64,000 nucleotides of DNA from Salinibaculum sp. SYNS191 (GTDB taxonomy: Archaea > Halobacteriota > Halobacteria > Halobacteriales > Haloarculaceae): assembly GCF_037338445.1 (NCBI RefSeq), contig NZ_CP147838.1, forward strand, positions 1,054,001 through 1,118,000. Direction: 5' to 3'. Below are positions 8,609 through 17,064 of the stretch, one piece after another (within the stretch, counting starts at the first letter, position 1; every line of letters starts with the position of its first letter). A program made the translations under genes and the position numbers. The notes beneath the pieces were generated by a model. The model saw nothing but the letters and a program-made list of their open reading frames with translations. It was not told the DNA's origin and made no database searches.

Positions 8609-9955
8609 TCAGTCTTCGATAGCGTCCTCGACGACGCCGACGACGGTCTCCACCAGGTCGTCGACTGTCTCGCTCTCGGCGTAGACGCGAATGTACGGCT
8701 CCGTCCCGCTCGGGCGGACGAGCGTCCACGCGCCGCCGTCGAGGTCCAGGCGGACGCCGTGGTCGGTGTTCACGCCCGCCTCCGGGAAGGCGTCGGGCAG
8801 CGCCGTCTCCAGCCGTTCCATCGCCGCCTCTTTGCGCTCGTCGGGGCACGGAACACTCTCCTTGCGGTACGGGCGCTCTGCAATCGGCTCCCGGAGCGCG
8901 TCGAGGCCGCTGTCGGCCACGAGTCGCGTGATGACCGCCGCCGAGGCGACGCCGTCTATCCAGCCGCCGAAGGCGGGGTGGATGTGCTTCCACGGTTCCG
9001 CGGCGAAGACGACCTCGGTGTCCTCGTCCCCGGCCCCGCGGGCCTCGGCGATGCCCTCGTGGAGCGCGCCGAGGCGGACGCGCTCGACGCGACCACCGGC
9101 AGCGCGGACGCGCTCGTCGATGCGCCCGGAGGCGTTGGGTGTCGTGACGACGACGGGGTCGCCGGCGTCGCTGGCGCGGGTGTAGTGCTCGGCGACGATG
9201 GCGAGGACGGTGTCCTCGTGGACGACGTCGCCGTCGCCGTCGAGGACGACGATGCGGTCGGCGTCCCCGTCGTGCCCGATGCCGAGGTCGGCGTCGCCGT
9301 CGGCGACGAACGCGCGGAGGTCCGCAAGCGTCTCCGGCGTCGGCTTGGACTCGCGCGCGGTGAAGTGTCCGTCCACGTTGGCGTTCAGCGCCACCACGTC
9401 CGCGCCGAGGCTGGTCAGCACCTGCGGCGTGGCCAGGCCTGCCATCCCGTTCCCGCAGTCGACGGCAACGGTGAGGTCCTCGGGCGTCGCGCCGTGGCCC
9501 GCCGCGTAGTCGGCGACGGCGTCGCGGTACTCGCCCAGCACGTCGACGCGCTCGCCGGTGCCCCACGCGTCCCACTCGGCCTGTCCCTCGTCGGCGTCGA
9601 CGTGGGCCTCGATGCGCCGCTCGGACTCGCTGTCGTACTCGCGGCCGTCGACGAAGAGTTTGATGCCGTTGTCAGTCGGCGGGTTGTGACTCGCCGTGAC
9701 CATCACGCCGCGGCGGCCCCGCGAGGCGTAGGCGACCGCCGGCGTCGGGACCGTGCCGAGGCGCAGGACGGTCGCGCCCGCGGATTCGAGGCCCGCCGCG
9801 AGCGCGTCCGCCAGCGCGGCCCCTGTCTCGCGACCGTCCCGGCCGAGGACGAACGCGTCGCCGTCGACGCCCGCCGCACGCCCCACCGCGAGCGCGAGGT
9901 CGGGCGTCACCTCCGTGACTGGCCCTCTGATACCTGCCGTCCCGAACAGCTCCAT
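8609..9955 (-). CDS. Phosphohexomutase (phosphoglucosamine/phosphomannomutase family)
   Basis: 448 residues, normal for the alpha-D-phosphohexomutase superfamily. Moves phosphate between C6 and C1 of a hexose phosphate for surface glycan and nucleotide-sugar synthesis. Visible are PheGlyThrAlaGlyIleArgGly at the N-terminus, the phosphoserine loop ThrAlaSerHisAsnPro (near 105), the metal loop AspGlyAspAlaAspArg (near 235), a sugar-binding loop GluProTrpLys, and the phosphate-binding ArgProSerGlyThrGluPro near the C-terminus. GlmM is the most likely subfamily from its start, but ManB/Pgm activity cannot be excluded. Monocistronic by spacing. Confidence 0.88.
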   Translation of the reverse strand: MELFGTAGIRGPVTEVTPDLALAVGRAAGVDGDAFVLGRDGRETGAALADALAAGLESAGATVLRLGTVPTPAVAYASRGRRGVMVTASHNPPTDNGIKLFVDGREYDSESERRIEAHVDADEGQAEWDAWGTGERVDVLGEYRDAVADYAAGHGATPEDLTVAVDCGNGMAGLATPQVLTSLGADVVALNANVDGHFTARESKPTPETLADLRAFVADGDADLGIGHDGDADRIVVLDGDGDVVHEDTVLAIVAEHYTRASDAGDPVVVTTPNASGRIDERVRAAGGRVERVRLGALHEGIAEARGAGDEDTEVVFAAEPWKHIHPAFGGWIDGVASAAVITRLVADSGLDALREPIAERPYRKESVPCPDERKEAAMERLETALPDAFPEAGVNTDHGVRLDLDGGAWTLVRPSGTEPYIRVYAESETVDDLVETVVGVVEDAIED

Positions 9956-10015
9956 ATCCCCTGGTATATGCCGCCCCCATAAAGTCCGACCGGAGTGCCA
10001 CCGGCGTCGTGTCGG

Positions 10016-11110
10016 TCAGTCGTCTCCTTTGGCGGCTTCCTCGCCGTCCTCGGCGTCCGCGCCGTCGCCCCCGCCCGACTCCTCGACCGCCTCCTCGACC
10101 TCGTCGAGTTTCTCCTTGACCTCGTCGACCTCCTTGCTCAGCGTCTCCTCGACGTTCTCGGCGACTTCTTCGGTGACCTCTTCTTTGACCTCCTCCGCGA
10201 CTTCCTCCGTGACCGTCTCCTCGACGTTCTTCGTCACGTCCTCGGCCACTCCCTCCGTGACCTCCTCGCTCACGTTCTCTGCGACTTCCTCCGTCACGTT
10301 CTCTGCGACTTCCTCCGTCACGTTCTCTGCGACTTCCTCCGTCACGTTCTCTGCGACTTCCTCCGTCACGTTCTCTGCGACTTCCTCCGTCACGTTCTCT
10401 GCCACCTCCTCGGTCACGTTCTCCGCCACCTCCTCAGTGACGTTCTCTGCGACTTCCTCCTTCACATTCTCCGCCACCTCCTCCGTGACTTCTTCGGTCA
10501 CAGTCTCGGTCACCTCCTTCGTCAGGTCCTCGGTGACGCTCTCGGCCACGTCCTCGGCGACGGACTCCTCGACGCTCTTGCTGACCTCGGCGGCCACCGA
10601 CTCCTCCACGTTCTTCGTCACCGAGTCCGTGACTTCCTCGGTCACGGTCTCCTCGACGTTCTTCGAGACGGTGTCCGCGACCTCCTTCGTCACGTCCTGA
10701 GCGACCGTCTCCTCGACGTTCTTGGTGACGCTCTCGGTGACCTCGTCGGTCACGCTCTGCTCGACGCTCTTGGTGACGTTGGCTGCGACCTCCTCGGTGA
10801 CCGTCTCCTCGACGTTCTTCGAGACTGTATCCGCAACTTCCTTGGTCACGTCCTCGGTAACCGACTCCTCGACGCTCTTGGCGACGTCTTCGGAGAGGTC
10901 CTCCTCGACCTTCTCGGCGACCTCGCGGGTCATCCAGTCGGGGTCGTAGCGAGCCATCTTCCAGACGACGTGCAACGCGTAGGAGACGAGCACACCCAGC
11001 CCGAACGCGATACCGATTTCCCCGCCGACCGCCGCCATCAGCGCGACGGCGACGAAAATGAGAGCACCGTACAACAGGTCGATGATGGCGTCGACGCGAT
11101 TCGGATTCAT
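10016..11110 (-). CDS. Membrane-anchored protein with octapeptide Val-x3-Val repeat tail
   Basis: 364 residues. Residues 10-52 form two hydrophobic helices; the rest is a very acidic, low-complexity tail of units such as GluGluValAlaGluAsnValThr, with Val every fourth residue for about 270 residues, ending in a Gly/Asp/Ala-rich segment. The pattern predicts a long helix with a valine stripe. It is not a heptad; the four-residue spacing resembles apolipoprotein-like or four-residue-repeat helices. No enzyme motif. It may tether or organise the inner membrane surface, but its function is unknown. Flanked by the phosphohexomutase and psmB genes on the same strand, each with its own gap. Confidence 0.65.
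   Translation of the reverse strand: MNPNRVDAIIDLLYGALIFVAVALMAAVGGEIGIAFGLGVLVSYALHVVWKMARYDPDWMTREVAEKVEEDLSEDVAKSVEESVTEDVTKEVADTVSKNVEETVTEEVAANVTKSVEQSVTDEVTESVTKNVEETVAQDVTKEVADTVSKNVEETVTEEVTDSVTKNVEESVAAEVSKSVEESVAEDVAESVTEDLTKEVTETVTEEVTEEVAENVKEEVAENVTEEVAENVTEEVAENVTEEVAENVTEEVAENVTEEVAENVTEEVAENVTEEVAENVSEEVTEGVAEDVTKNVEETVTEEVAEEVKEEVTEEVAENVEETLSKEVDEVKEKLDEVEEAVEESGGGDGADAEDGEEAAKGDD
10267..10480 (-). repeat. 24-bp coding tandem repeat
   Basis: On the + strand the unit reads GCGACTTCCTCCGTCACG plus TTCTCT and recurs with few or no changes about five times, then in diverged form. On the minus strand it encodes the octapeptide of the preceding gene. The near-perfect identity of the central copies points to recent expansion by slippage or unequal recombination. 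Confidence 0.75.
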
Positions 11111-11157
11111 CTACCCGTGGAGAGACACCCTGCAGTCATAAAAGCCGTCCGTGTCGC

Positions 11158-11874
11158 TCAGACTTCGACTTCGTCGAGGTCGTAGTCGGAGATGTCGACG
11201 CCGTCGGCGGTCACGTCGGCGATGAAGATGCCGTTGCCGGAGCCGGTGTCGCGCTCTGCGGCGGCCTTGATGCCGGCCGCGGCCGCGCGCTGGGCCTCCT
11301 CGTTGCTCATGCCCTCCTCGTAGCGGTCCTCCAGGGTGCCGTAGGCGACGGTCAGGCCGGACCCGGTGACGGTGTAGTCGTCCTCCATGACGCCGCCGGC
11401 GGGGTCGATGCTGTAGACGTGGCTGCCCTCCTCGTCGATGCCGCCCAGGATGGGGTTGATGGCCAGGAACGGGCCGCCGCGGGCGAAGTTGCCCGCCAGC
11501 GTCGACAGCGCGGTCATGCTCATGTCCTCGCCGCGGCGGGCCTCGTAGAGGTTGACCTCCGCGCGCAGCGTCCGGATGAACGACTGGGCACCGCCGACGG
11601 AGCCGACCAGCGTCAGCGCGGCCGTCGGGTGAATCTGCTCGACCTTCTGGACGTTCTTGTTCGAGACGAAGCGGCCGCCGAGGCTGGCGCGCTTGTCCGT
11701 CGCGATGACGACGCCCTCGCCAGTGGCGATGCCGATGGTCGTCGTCCCGGTCTTGTTGACCGCGTCCTCGTCGCGGTCGCCGCTGGGCAGCGAGCCGAGT
11801 TCTGGCTCGTAGGGGTCGTCGTGGAGACGACTGTCGAGACGGGGCGTGCTCGGTGAGAAGTTAGGGTCCTGCAT
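11158..11874 (-). CDS. psmB: Proteasome subunit beta
   Basis: 238 residues. Catalytic subunit of the archaeal 20S proteasome. An acidic propeptide of 43 residues ends in Lys-Thr-Gly, followed by Thr44-Thr-Thr-Ile-Gly, so autocleavage after Gly43 exposes the Thr nucleophile. AlaThrAspLysArgAlaSer holds the active-site Lys, and GlySerGlyLeuThrValAlaTyrGly with GlySerGlyAsnGlyIle are conserved family segments. Stands alone; the region upstream (11875-12107) carries no gene. Confidence 0.95.
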   Translation of the reverse strand: MQDPNFSPSTPRLDSRLHDDPYEPELGSLPSGDRDEDAVNKTGTTTIGIATGEGVVIATDKRASLGGRFVSNKNVQKVEQIHPTAALTLVGSVGGAQSFIRTLRAEVNLYEARRGEDMSMTALSTLAGNFARGGPFLAINPILGGIDEEGSHVYSIDPAGGVMEDDYTVTGSGLTVAYGTLEDRYEEGMSNEEAQRAAAAGIKAAAERDTGSGNGIFIADVTADGVDISDYDLDEVEV

Positions 11875-12107
11875 TACCCTCGCCTACTGGCCCGTCGCCT
11901 AATAAAGTACTCGTTCACGACCACCGTGGGCCCGCTCGTCTCCGCACACAGCGAGAGTTCTGCATCCTCGCGGGACTGACGAAGATTGTTCGGCTGGTAC
12001 TGACGGACCTGCGGGACGGGAACAGTGGGTAGCCGCGTGTGCCGGGGAGCCGACGCGACAGAGAAGGGCTGGTGGTCGTTCGAGTCTGGAGAGTCGCAGG
12101 CGGGGGC

Positions 12108-12278
12108 CTACGACGGCTGGGCCTGCTCGTAGGCGTTCCCGAGTCGGCGGACGACCCGGTGAACCGGGAGCCGGATTCCCAGCCGCTCCGTGACCATCGC
12201 AATCGGCAACAGCGCGATGCCGGCGACGAGGGTGAGCTGGTACAGCACGAGCAGGGTTGCGCGGTGGATGCGTTCCAT
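12108..12278 (-). CDS. Small membrane protein
   Basis: 56 residues from ATG 12278. One or two hydrophobic stretches (Leu-Leu-Val-Leu-Tyr-Gln-Leu to Ile-Ala-Met) are followed by a basic C-terminal half. A longer GTG start at 12338 is possible, but a TATA-like GTTTATAC (minus strand, 12311-12318) sits about 35 nt upstream of 12278, which fits a near-leaderless transcript starting there. No recognised family. Probably a real conserved haloarchaeal small protein, but that rests on codon pattern and promoter only. Confidence 0.55.
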   Translation of the reverse strand: MERIHRATLLVLYQLTLVAGIALLPIAMVTERLGIRLPVHRVVRRLGNAYEQAQPS

Positions 12279-12310
12279 CGTACCTCGATAGCCAGTCGGC
12301 GTGAGGAGAC

Positions 12311-12318
12311 GTATAAAC
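12311..12318 (-). promoter_or_regulatory. TATA-like box for small membrane protein gene
   Basis: GTTTATAC on the minus strand in a GC-rich setting, 33-40 nt upstream of the ATG at 12278. Spacing and sequence fit a haloarchaeal TATA element and favour the shorter start. Confidence 0.5.
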
Positions 12319-12552
12319 CTGTCGCGGAAATCCCTCACGATTTATCATCCAGGTCGAGTTTCACGGCCGCCCCGTCTTGCGATTCAAGCGAAGTTGCGCA
12401 CAGGTCAAATCGAGTGGGGTCGACGGCGCAGTGACACGTAATCGAGGGGTTGGAGAGGGTCGTACTCTGGATAAGTTATAGCCATTATCGGGGTGACGTG
12501 CGCGCCGGGCGAATCCAAAAGAGACGTGTATCTGCCGGCGCTGACGTCGTGT

Positions 12553-12915
12553 ATGAACTATCGAGTGGTACTCGAGGCGGCCTGGTTGGTCCACGACGTG
12601 GACGACATCGACGACGCCATCGGCGTCGCCGTCAGCGAGGCCGGGAAGCGCCTGAACGAGAAGGACATGGACTACGTCGAGGTCGAGGTCGGCTTCACCG
12701 AGTGCCCGGCGTGTGCCGAGCCATTCGACTCCGCCTTCATCGCCGCCGACACCGCGCTTGTCGGACTCATGCTGGAGATGAAGGTCTTCAACGCCGAGAG
12801 CACCGAACACGCCCAGCGCATCGCCAAAAGCGACATCGGCGGCGCGCTCCGGGACGTCCCGCTGACGGTCATCGACACCATCGAGTTCGCCGAGGACGAC
12901 GACGCGGACGCCTGA
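12553..12915 (+). CDS. DUF555 / UPF0212 family protein
   Basis: 120 residues from ATG 12553 (an upstream in-frame ATG at 12493 gives a non-conserved extension). [11 protein letters not shown] and the Cys-x2-Cys pair in PheThrGluCysProAlaCysAlaGlu mark the archaeal DUF555 family, whose function is unknown. Very acidic C-terminus. A T-rich tract right after the stop (about 12932-12943) may serve both as its terminator and as promoter for the next gene. Confidence 0.8.
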   Translation: MNYRVVLEAAWLVHDVDDIDDAIGVAVSEAGKRLNEKDMDYVEVEVGFTECPACAEPFDSAFIAADTALVGLMLEMKVFNAESTEHAQRIAKSDIGGALRDVPLTVIDTIEFAEDDDADA

Positions 12916-12931
12916 AGCTTCCCAGCCCGAA

Positions 12932-12943
12932 GTTTTTTGTATT
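12932..12943 (+). promoter_or_regulatory. TATA-like / T-tract element before XRE-CBS regulator
   Basis: GTTTTTTGTATT lies 21-32 nt before the ATG at 12964, correctly placed for a leaderless haloarchaeal promoter. The run of six T also matches archaeal oligo-T termination after the DUF555 gene. Confidence 0.5.
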
Positions 12944-12963
12944 ACTTGCAGTTATCCACTGGT

Positions 12964-13506
12964 ATGGACCTGCCGACGCCGGAGGACCTGCGCGAGCGCC
13001 GGACGGAACTGGGCCTGACCCAGAGCGAACTGGCCGAGAAGGCCGACGTCAGCCAGCCGCTCATCGCCCGCATCGAGGGCGGCGACGTCGACCCGCGGCT
13101 CTCGACGCTGCGGCGCATCGTCAACGCGCTCCAGGAGGCGGAGGGCGGCATCCTGCGCGCCCGGGACCTGATGCACTCGCCCGTCGTCAGCGTCGAGCCG
13201 GACGCCAGCGTCCACGAGACGGCCGAACTGATGGACGAGAAGGGCTACTCGCAGGTACCGGTCGTCCGCGACGGGACGCCACACGGGCTCATCGCCACGT
13301 CCGACATCCGCCAGCGCGAGGAGGAGAACGTCGGCGAACTCCCCGTCGCGGAGGTGATGCACGAGTCGATGACCGCCGTCGAACCGGACGCCACCATCGA
13401 CGCCGTCGACGCCCACCTCGACCACAACGCCGCCGTCCTCGTCGTCGAGAGCGGCGAGACCGTCGGCATCATCACCGAGGCCGACATCGCGCGCCACCTC
13501 TCCTGA
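12964..13506 (+). CDS. XRE-family HTH regulator with two CBS domains
   Basis: 180 residues from ATG 12964. Residues 5-60 form a Cro/CI-type helix-turn-helix (LeuGlyLeuThrGlnSerGluLeuAla, then ValSerGlnProLeuIleAlaArgIleGlu). Residues about 65-178 form two CBS motifs, each starting with a Met-x-x-Ser/Thr-Pro/Met-Val/Thr segment (MetHisSerProValValSerVal; MetHisGluSerMetThrAlaVal). CBS pairs bind adenosyl ligands, so DNA binding is probably tuned by AMP/ATP or SAM. This architecture is common in archaea; the target genes are unknown. Separate from its neighbours by its own TATA-like element. Confidence 0.85.
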   Translation: MDLPTPEDLRERRTELGLTQSELAEKADVSQPLIARIEGGDVDPRLSTLRRIVNALQEAEGGILRARDLMHSPVVSVEPDASVHETAELMDEKGYSQVPVVRDGTPHGLIATSDIRQREEENVGELPVAEVMHESMTAVEPDATIDAVDAHLDHNAAVLVVESGETVGIITEADIARHLS

Positions 13507-13542
13507 CGCGTCGCCGTCGCCCGCGCCCCAGCCCCCTCTCCA

Positions 13543-15966
13543 TCAGTCGAGCGTCAGCACCCGGGCGGTTTCGACGCCCGTGACCTCGAAGCGCGCCCCG
13601 CCGTCGGCCCCCACGGACACGTCGACGTCCCACCCGTGGGCCTCGACGATTTCCCGGACGATGGCCAGGCCGAACCCGGTCCCGTCCTGGTTCGAAGTCA
13701 CCCCCGGCTGGAAGACGGTATCGCGTTCGTCCGGCGGGATGCCTGGGCCGTCGTCCTCGACGTAGAAGCCGTGGGCGAGGTCCCCGACGCGGATAGTCAC
13801 GTCCGCGCCGCCGTGCTCGACGGCGTTGCGAAAGAGGTTCTCGAAGACCTGCCGGAGGCGGTCCGCGTCGGCCTCGACGGCGGCAGCAGTCGCGACCGTC
13901 AGCGAGGCCGCGGTCCCCTCGGTGTCGACGCGGTCCCAGGACTCCGCCGCGAGGTCGGCGAGTGCGACCGGCTCCATGTCGGCGACGGTCTGTCCCTCGC
14001 GGGCCAGCGTCAGCGTCTCGTCGATGAGCGCCCCCATCCGGTCGAGCGCGTCGGCCATCGGGTCGAGGTGCTCGCCGTCGTACTCCTCGGCGAGCAGTTC
14101 CAGCCGCCCGGTGGCGACGTTCAGGGGGTTCCGCAGGTCGTGGGAGACGATGCTGGCGAACTGGTCCAGGCGCTCGTTCTGGCGCTGGAGTTGTCGCTCG
14201 CGCTCCTTGCGGTCGGTGATGTCGGCGATAATCGACACCGTACCGCGGACCTCCTCGGCCGGGCCGTACTGGGGGGCAATCGAGACGCTGGCGTCGATGA
14301 CGGTCCCGTCCTTGCACTCCAGGCGCGTCTCGACGTCCCTGAACTGCGCACCGTCGAGCACCTGGGTGAACCGCTCGACGATGGGACCCTCGCGCTCGTC
14401 GGGAATAATCGGGGGCACGTCACCCAGCGCCTCCGACTCGGTGTAGCCGAACATCTCCTCGGCCGCCGGGTTCCAGGTCACGACGTTGCCCTGCGTGTCG
14501 GTGGCGACGACCGCCAGCGGCGACGCGTGGACGAGCGTGTCCAGCCGCTCTGAGGTCTTCGCGAGCGAGCGCTCGGTCTCCTTGCGGCGGGAGATGTCGC
14601 GGACGTATCCGACCACGCCGCTGACGTCGTCGAACTCGACGGGACTGAACTGCGTCTCGACCGGTACCGTCCCCCCATCGGCAGTGCGGAGCCGTAGTTC
14701 GACCGGCTCGCCGGTCACCTCGCCGTCGCCCGCCGGGACGGGAGTGAACGGTTCGACCGACTCTGCGAGGACCGACTCGAACGGCTCGCCGACCAGCGCG
14801 TCCCGGTCCCGGCCGAGCAGTGCCGCGAGCGAGTCGTTGACGAGCAGGAACCGGCCGTCCGAGTCGAGGACGTAGACGCGGTCCTGGACGGTCTCGAAGA
14901 CTGTCTCGTACCGGGCGAGCGTCTGCTCGCGGCGCTTGCGGGCGGTCACGTCGCGGACCACCACCAGGCGACCCACGCGGCGGTCGAGGTGGTCGGTGAA
15001 CGGTTCAGTCTGGACCTCGACGTAGCGCCGGTCGCCGTCGACGGTCACCGCCTGTTCCGTCCACTCGCCCGCCGCTGTGGGTATCGACTCCCAGTCCGCG
15101 ACGACGGCGCTGACGTGTTCGCCGCGGATGTCGTCGCCGTCGACGCCGAAGAAGTCCTCGACCGCCGGGTTCGCGTCGGCGATGCGGTCGTCCCCGTCGA
15201 GGACGAAGACGCCGTCGGCCATCTCCTCGATGGCGGCGGACCGGCCGACGGGCACGGGGTCGAGCAACCGAATCCTGTAGAGGCCGATGGTGATTGCGAC
15301 GCCGGCGAGCGTCCAGGCGGCGAAGCTGACGTCAACAGTACTCACGATGTCGAAGGCCTGGACGAGAATCGTCAACCAGGGGGCGGTGGCCGCGCCCAGC
15401 AGCGCCACCGCCTGCCCCCGGTTGAGATATCGTGAGCGCACGAAGAGATTGATGAAAAGTCCCGTCGCGACGACCATGAGCGCGAAGAGATAGAGGAAGT
15501 GGCCGACGGTGAGCAGGCCCGCCTCGGCACCGAAGGCCCGAATCGATCCGACGCCGGCCGTCGACGGAATCTCGTAGACGAGCGGGCGAAGGGAAGGGAA
15601 CGCGGTGGCCACTGCCAGCACCGCCGGTTCGACGGCGAGCAGCCCCGTCACCGGCCGGGTCAGCCAGTCCCGGTGACCGGTGTACGCGAGCGCGACCCCG
15701 ACCCAGCTGCTGACGAACGCGGACATGAGGACCAGGGAGAACCCGGTGAACAGGAACTTGGGCGTCGGCTCGCGGGCCAGCAGCGCGAGTCCGTAATCCG
15801 CGGCCCCGAATGCGAGCAGCAGGTGGTAGACGGCGACCGGGACGCCGGCGGGTTCCGCTCGCTTGCGCCACGCCAGCCCGGCCAGGCCGACCAACACCGG
15901 AACCAGCGCGAACGCTCCCCACGCAATCGTCGTCTCCGGGACCATCCGTGGAGCCCCGTTCGTCAC
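13543..15966 (-). CDS. Membrane sensor histidine kinase with three PAS domains
   Basis: 807 residues. Residues 10-225 hold seven hydrophobic helices (7TM histidine-kinase N-terminal sensor type). PAS domains lie at about 235-345, 350-465 and 475-585, with PAC-like GlyThrValSerIleIleAlaAspIleThrAspArgLys endings. The H-box is PheAlaSerIleValSerHisAspLeuArgAsnProLeu (near 590). The ATPase part has the N-box (AsnLeuPheArgAsnAlaValGlu), AspAspGlyProGlyIle, and GlyThrGlyPheGlyLeuAla. A complete kinase that should autophosphorylate on His. No response regulator is adjacent, so its partner is elsewhere. Signal unknown. Divergence from other genes leaves a lower-GC promoter region near 15967-16080. 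Confidence 0.88.
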   Translation of the reverse strand: MTNGAPRMVPETTIAWGAFALVPVLVGLAGLAWRKRAEPAGVPVAVYHLLLAFGAADYGLALLAREPTPKFLFTGFSLVLMSAFVSSWVGVALAYTGHRDWLTRPVTGLLAVEPAVLAVATAFPSLRPLVYEIPSTAGVGSIRAFGAEAGLLTVGHFLYLFALMVVATGLFINLFVRSRYLNRGQAVALLGAATAPWLTILVQAFDIVSTVDVSFAAWTLAGVAITIGLYRIRLLDPVPVGRSAAIEEMADGVFVLDGDDRIADANPAVEDFFGVDGDDIRGEHVSAVVADWESIPTAAGEWTEQAVTVDGDRRYVEVQTEPFTDHLDRRVGRLVVVRDVTARKRREQTLARYETVFETVQDRVYVLDSDGRFLLVNDSLAALLGRDRDALVGEPFESVLAESVEPFTPVPAGDGEVTGEPVELRLRTADGGTVPVETQFSPVEFDDVSGVVGYVRDISRRKETERSLAKTSERLDTLVHASPLAVVATDTQGNVVTWNPAAEEMFGYTESEALGDVPPIIPDEREGPIVERFTQVLDGAQFRDVETRLECKDGTVIDASVSIAPQYGPAEEVRGTVSIIADITDRKERERQLQRQNERLDQFASIVSHDLRNPLNVATGRLELLAEEYDGEHLDPMADALDRMGALIDETLTLAREGQTVADMEPVALADLAAESWDRVDTEGTAASLTVATAAAVEADADRLRQVFENLFRNAVEHGGADVTIRVGDLAHGFYVEDDGPGIPPDERDTVFQPGVTSNQDGTGFGLAIVREIVEAHGWDVDVSVGADGGARFEVTGVETARVLTLD

Positions 15967-16081
15967 TTCGAATAAATACGATTGATTTAGTTCCTAAAAA
16001 CTGAGAATCCGTCGACAAATGCGATATAAATGTACGGATTTCCATCGAGACCGGGGCCCGGTCCCGCCGTCCGCTCGCCTG

Positions 16082-17023
16082 TCACTCGACCGGGTCGGTC
16101 GCGTCCGGCATCGAGAACTCGTGGGTCATGACGGTCCCGTCGGCCGCGCGGCCGAGGGCGACCACGCACTCGGGCGTCTCGACGACGACGGCCTCGCCGC
16201 CGCCGGTCCGGTGGTTGTTCCGGATGACGTTCTGGCAGACGACCGCCTCGCGCCGGCGCGGGTTGTCCTGGCGCGTGTGCCCGACGACCTGTGGCGGGGC
16301 GTCGGCGGGCATGTACTCGAAGTCCAGCCAGGCGACGCCAGCACCGGGACCGCGCCCGGTCCGACCGCCGAGGCCCAGGACGGCGGGGTAGCCGTCGATG
16401 AGTTCCTGCTGGACCGTCGCGTCGTCCGCGCTCCCGACGGCCTCACGGAGCGTCCGCGCCGCCGAGACCAGCGCGTCGTTGAGCGTGGCAGCCTCGTAGG
16501 GGTCGGGCCGGCCCGCGTGCGCGAAGGTGACGTTGTGGCCCTCGTAGGCGGCGACGACGTGGCCGTCCGCGATGCGGTCGAGGAAGCCGCGGCGTTCCTG
16601 GTTGGTCCGGTCGGTGGAGTAGCAGCCGTCCCAGCCGAAGCGGTGGGGCATCATGATGCCCATCTCGTGGTTGCCGAGCGTGACGCGCACGCGGCCGTCC
16701 GGGGCCTGTTCGAGCAGTCGGCGAACCATCTCCACGACGGCCGCGTTGTGCGGCCCGCGGTCGACCAGGTCGCCGTTGAAGACGAGGACGTAGTCGTTGC
16801 CCGCCCACTGGAGGCGGCCGGCGGCGTCGGCCGTCACCACCGGGTCGTAGTCGTCGTGGTCGGCGAGCGTCAGCAGCGCGCTCCGGGCCTCCTCCAGGTA
16901 GCCGTGGACGTCGCTGATGCTCACGATAGTCGGCGGGTCCGCGGACCCCGCGGCGAGTGCCGCGACGCCGTCGCGTACCGGCGATTCCACGGGCGCTGTC
17001 GGCCTGTCGTCGAACACAGTCAC
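16082..17023 (-). CDS. Calcineurin-like / PPP-type metallophosphoesterase
   Basis: 313 residues. The dimetal motifs appear in order: SerAspValHisGly (near 38, usually GlyAspxHisGly), GlyAspLeuValAspArgGly (near 85), GlyAsnHisGlu (near 117), AlaHisAlaGly (near 170) and GlyHisThrArg (near 247). This is the PPP-type phosphatase arrangement, so a Ser/Thr protein phosphatase or a dinucleoside-polyphosphate hydrolase is likely; the substrate cannot be told. The start is uncertain within the first 30 residues, which are not conserved. The purM gene is 41 bp upstream on the same strand with little room for a promoter, so they may be cotranscribed. Confidence 0.8.
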   Translation of the reverse strand: MTVFDDRPTAPVESPVRDGVAALAAGSADPPTIVSISDVHGYLEEARSALLTLADHDDYDPVVTADAAGRLQWAGNDYVLVFNGDLVDRGPHNAAVVEMVRRLLEQAPDGRVRVTLGNHEMGIMMPHRFGWDGCYSTDRTNQERRGFLDRIADGHVVAAYEGHNVTFAHAGRPDPYEAATLNDALVSAARTLREAVGSADDATVQQELIDGYPAVLGLGGRTGRGPGAGVAWLDFEYMPADAPPQVVGHTRQDNPRRREAVVCQNVIRNNHRTGGGEAVVVETPECVVALGRAADGTVMTHEFSMPDATDPVE

Positions 17024-17064
17024 CCGTGATTCCGGTCGGAGTACAAAAAGCGCTCGGGTCGGTC

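Noticed and set aside
10267..10480. Regular 24-bp repeats resembling a short CRISPR-like array
   Set aside because: The repeats are in frame within a coding sequence, with no unique spacers and no cas genes.
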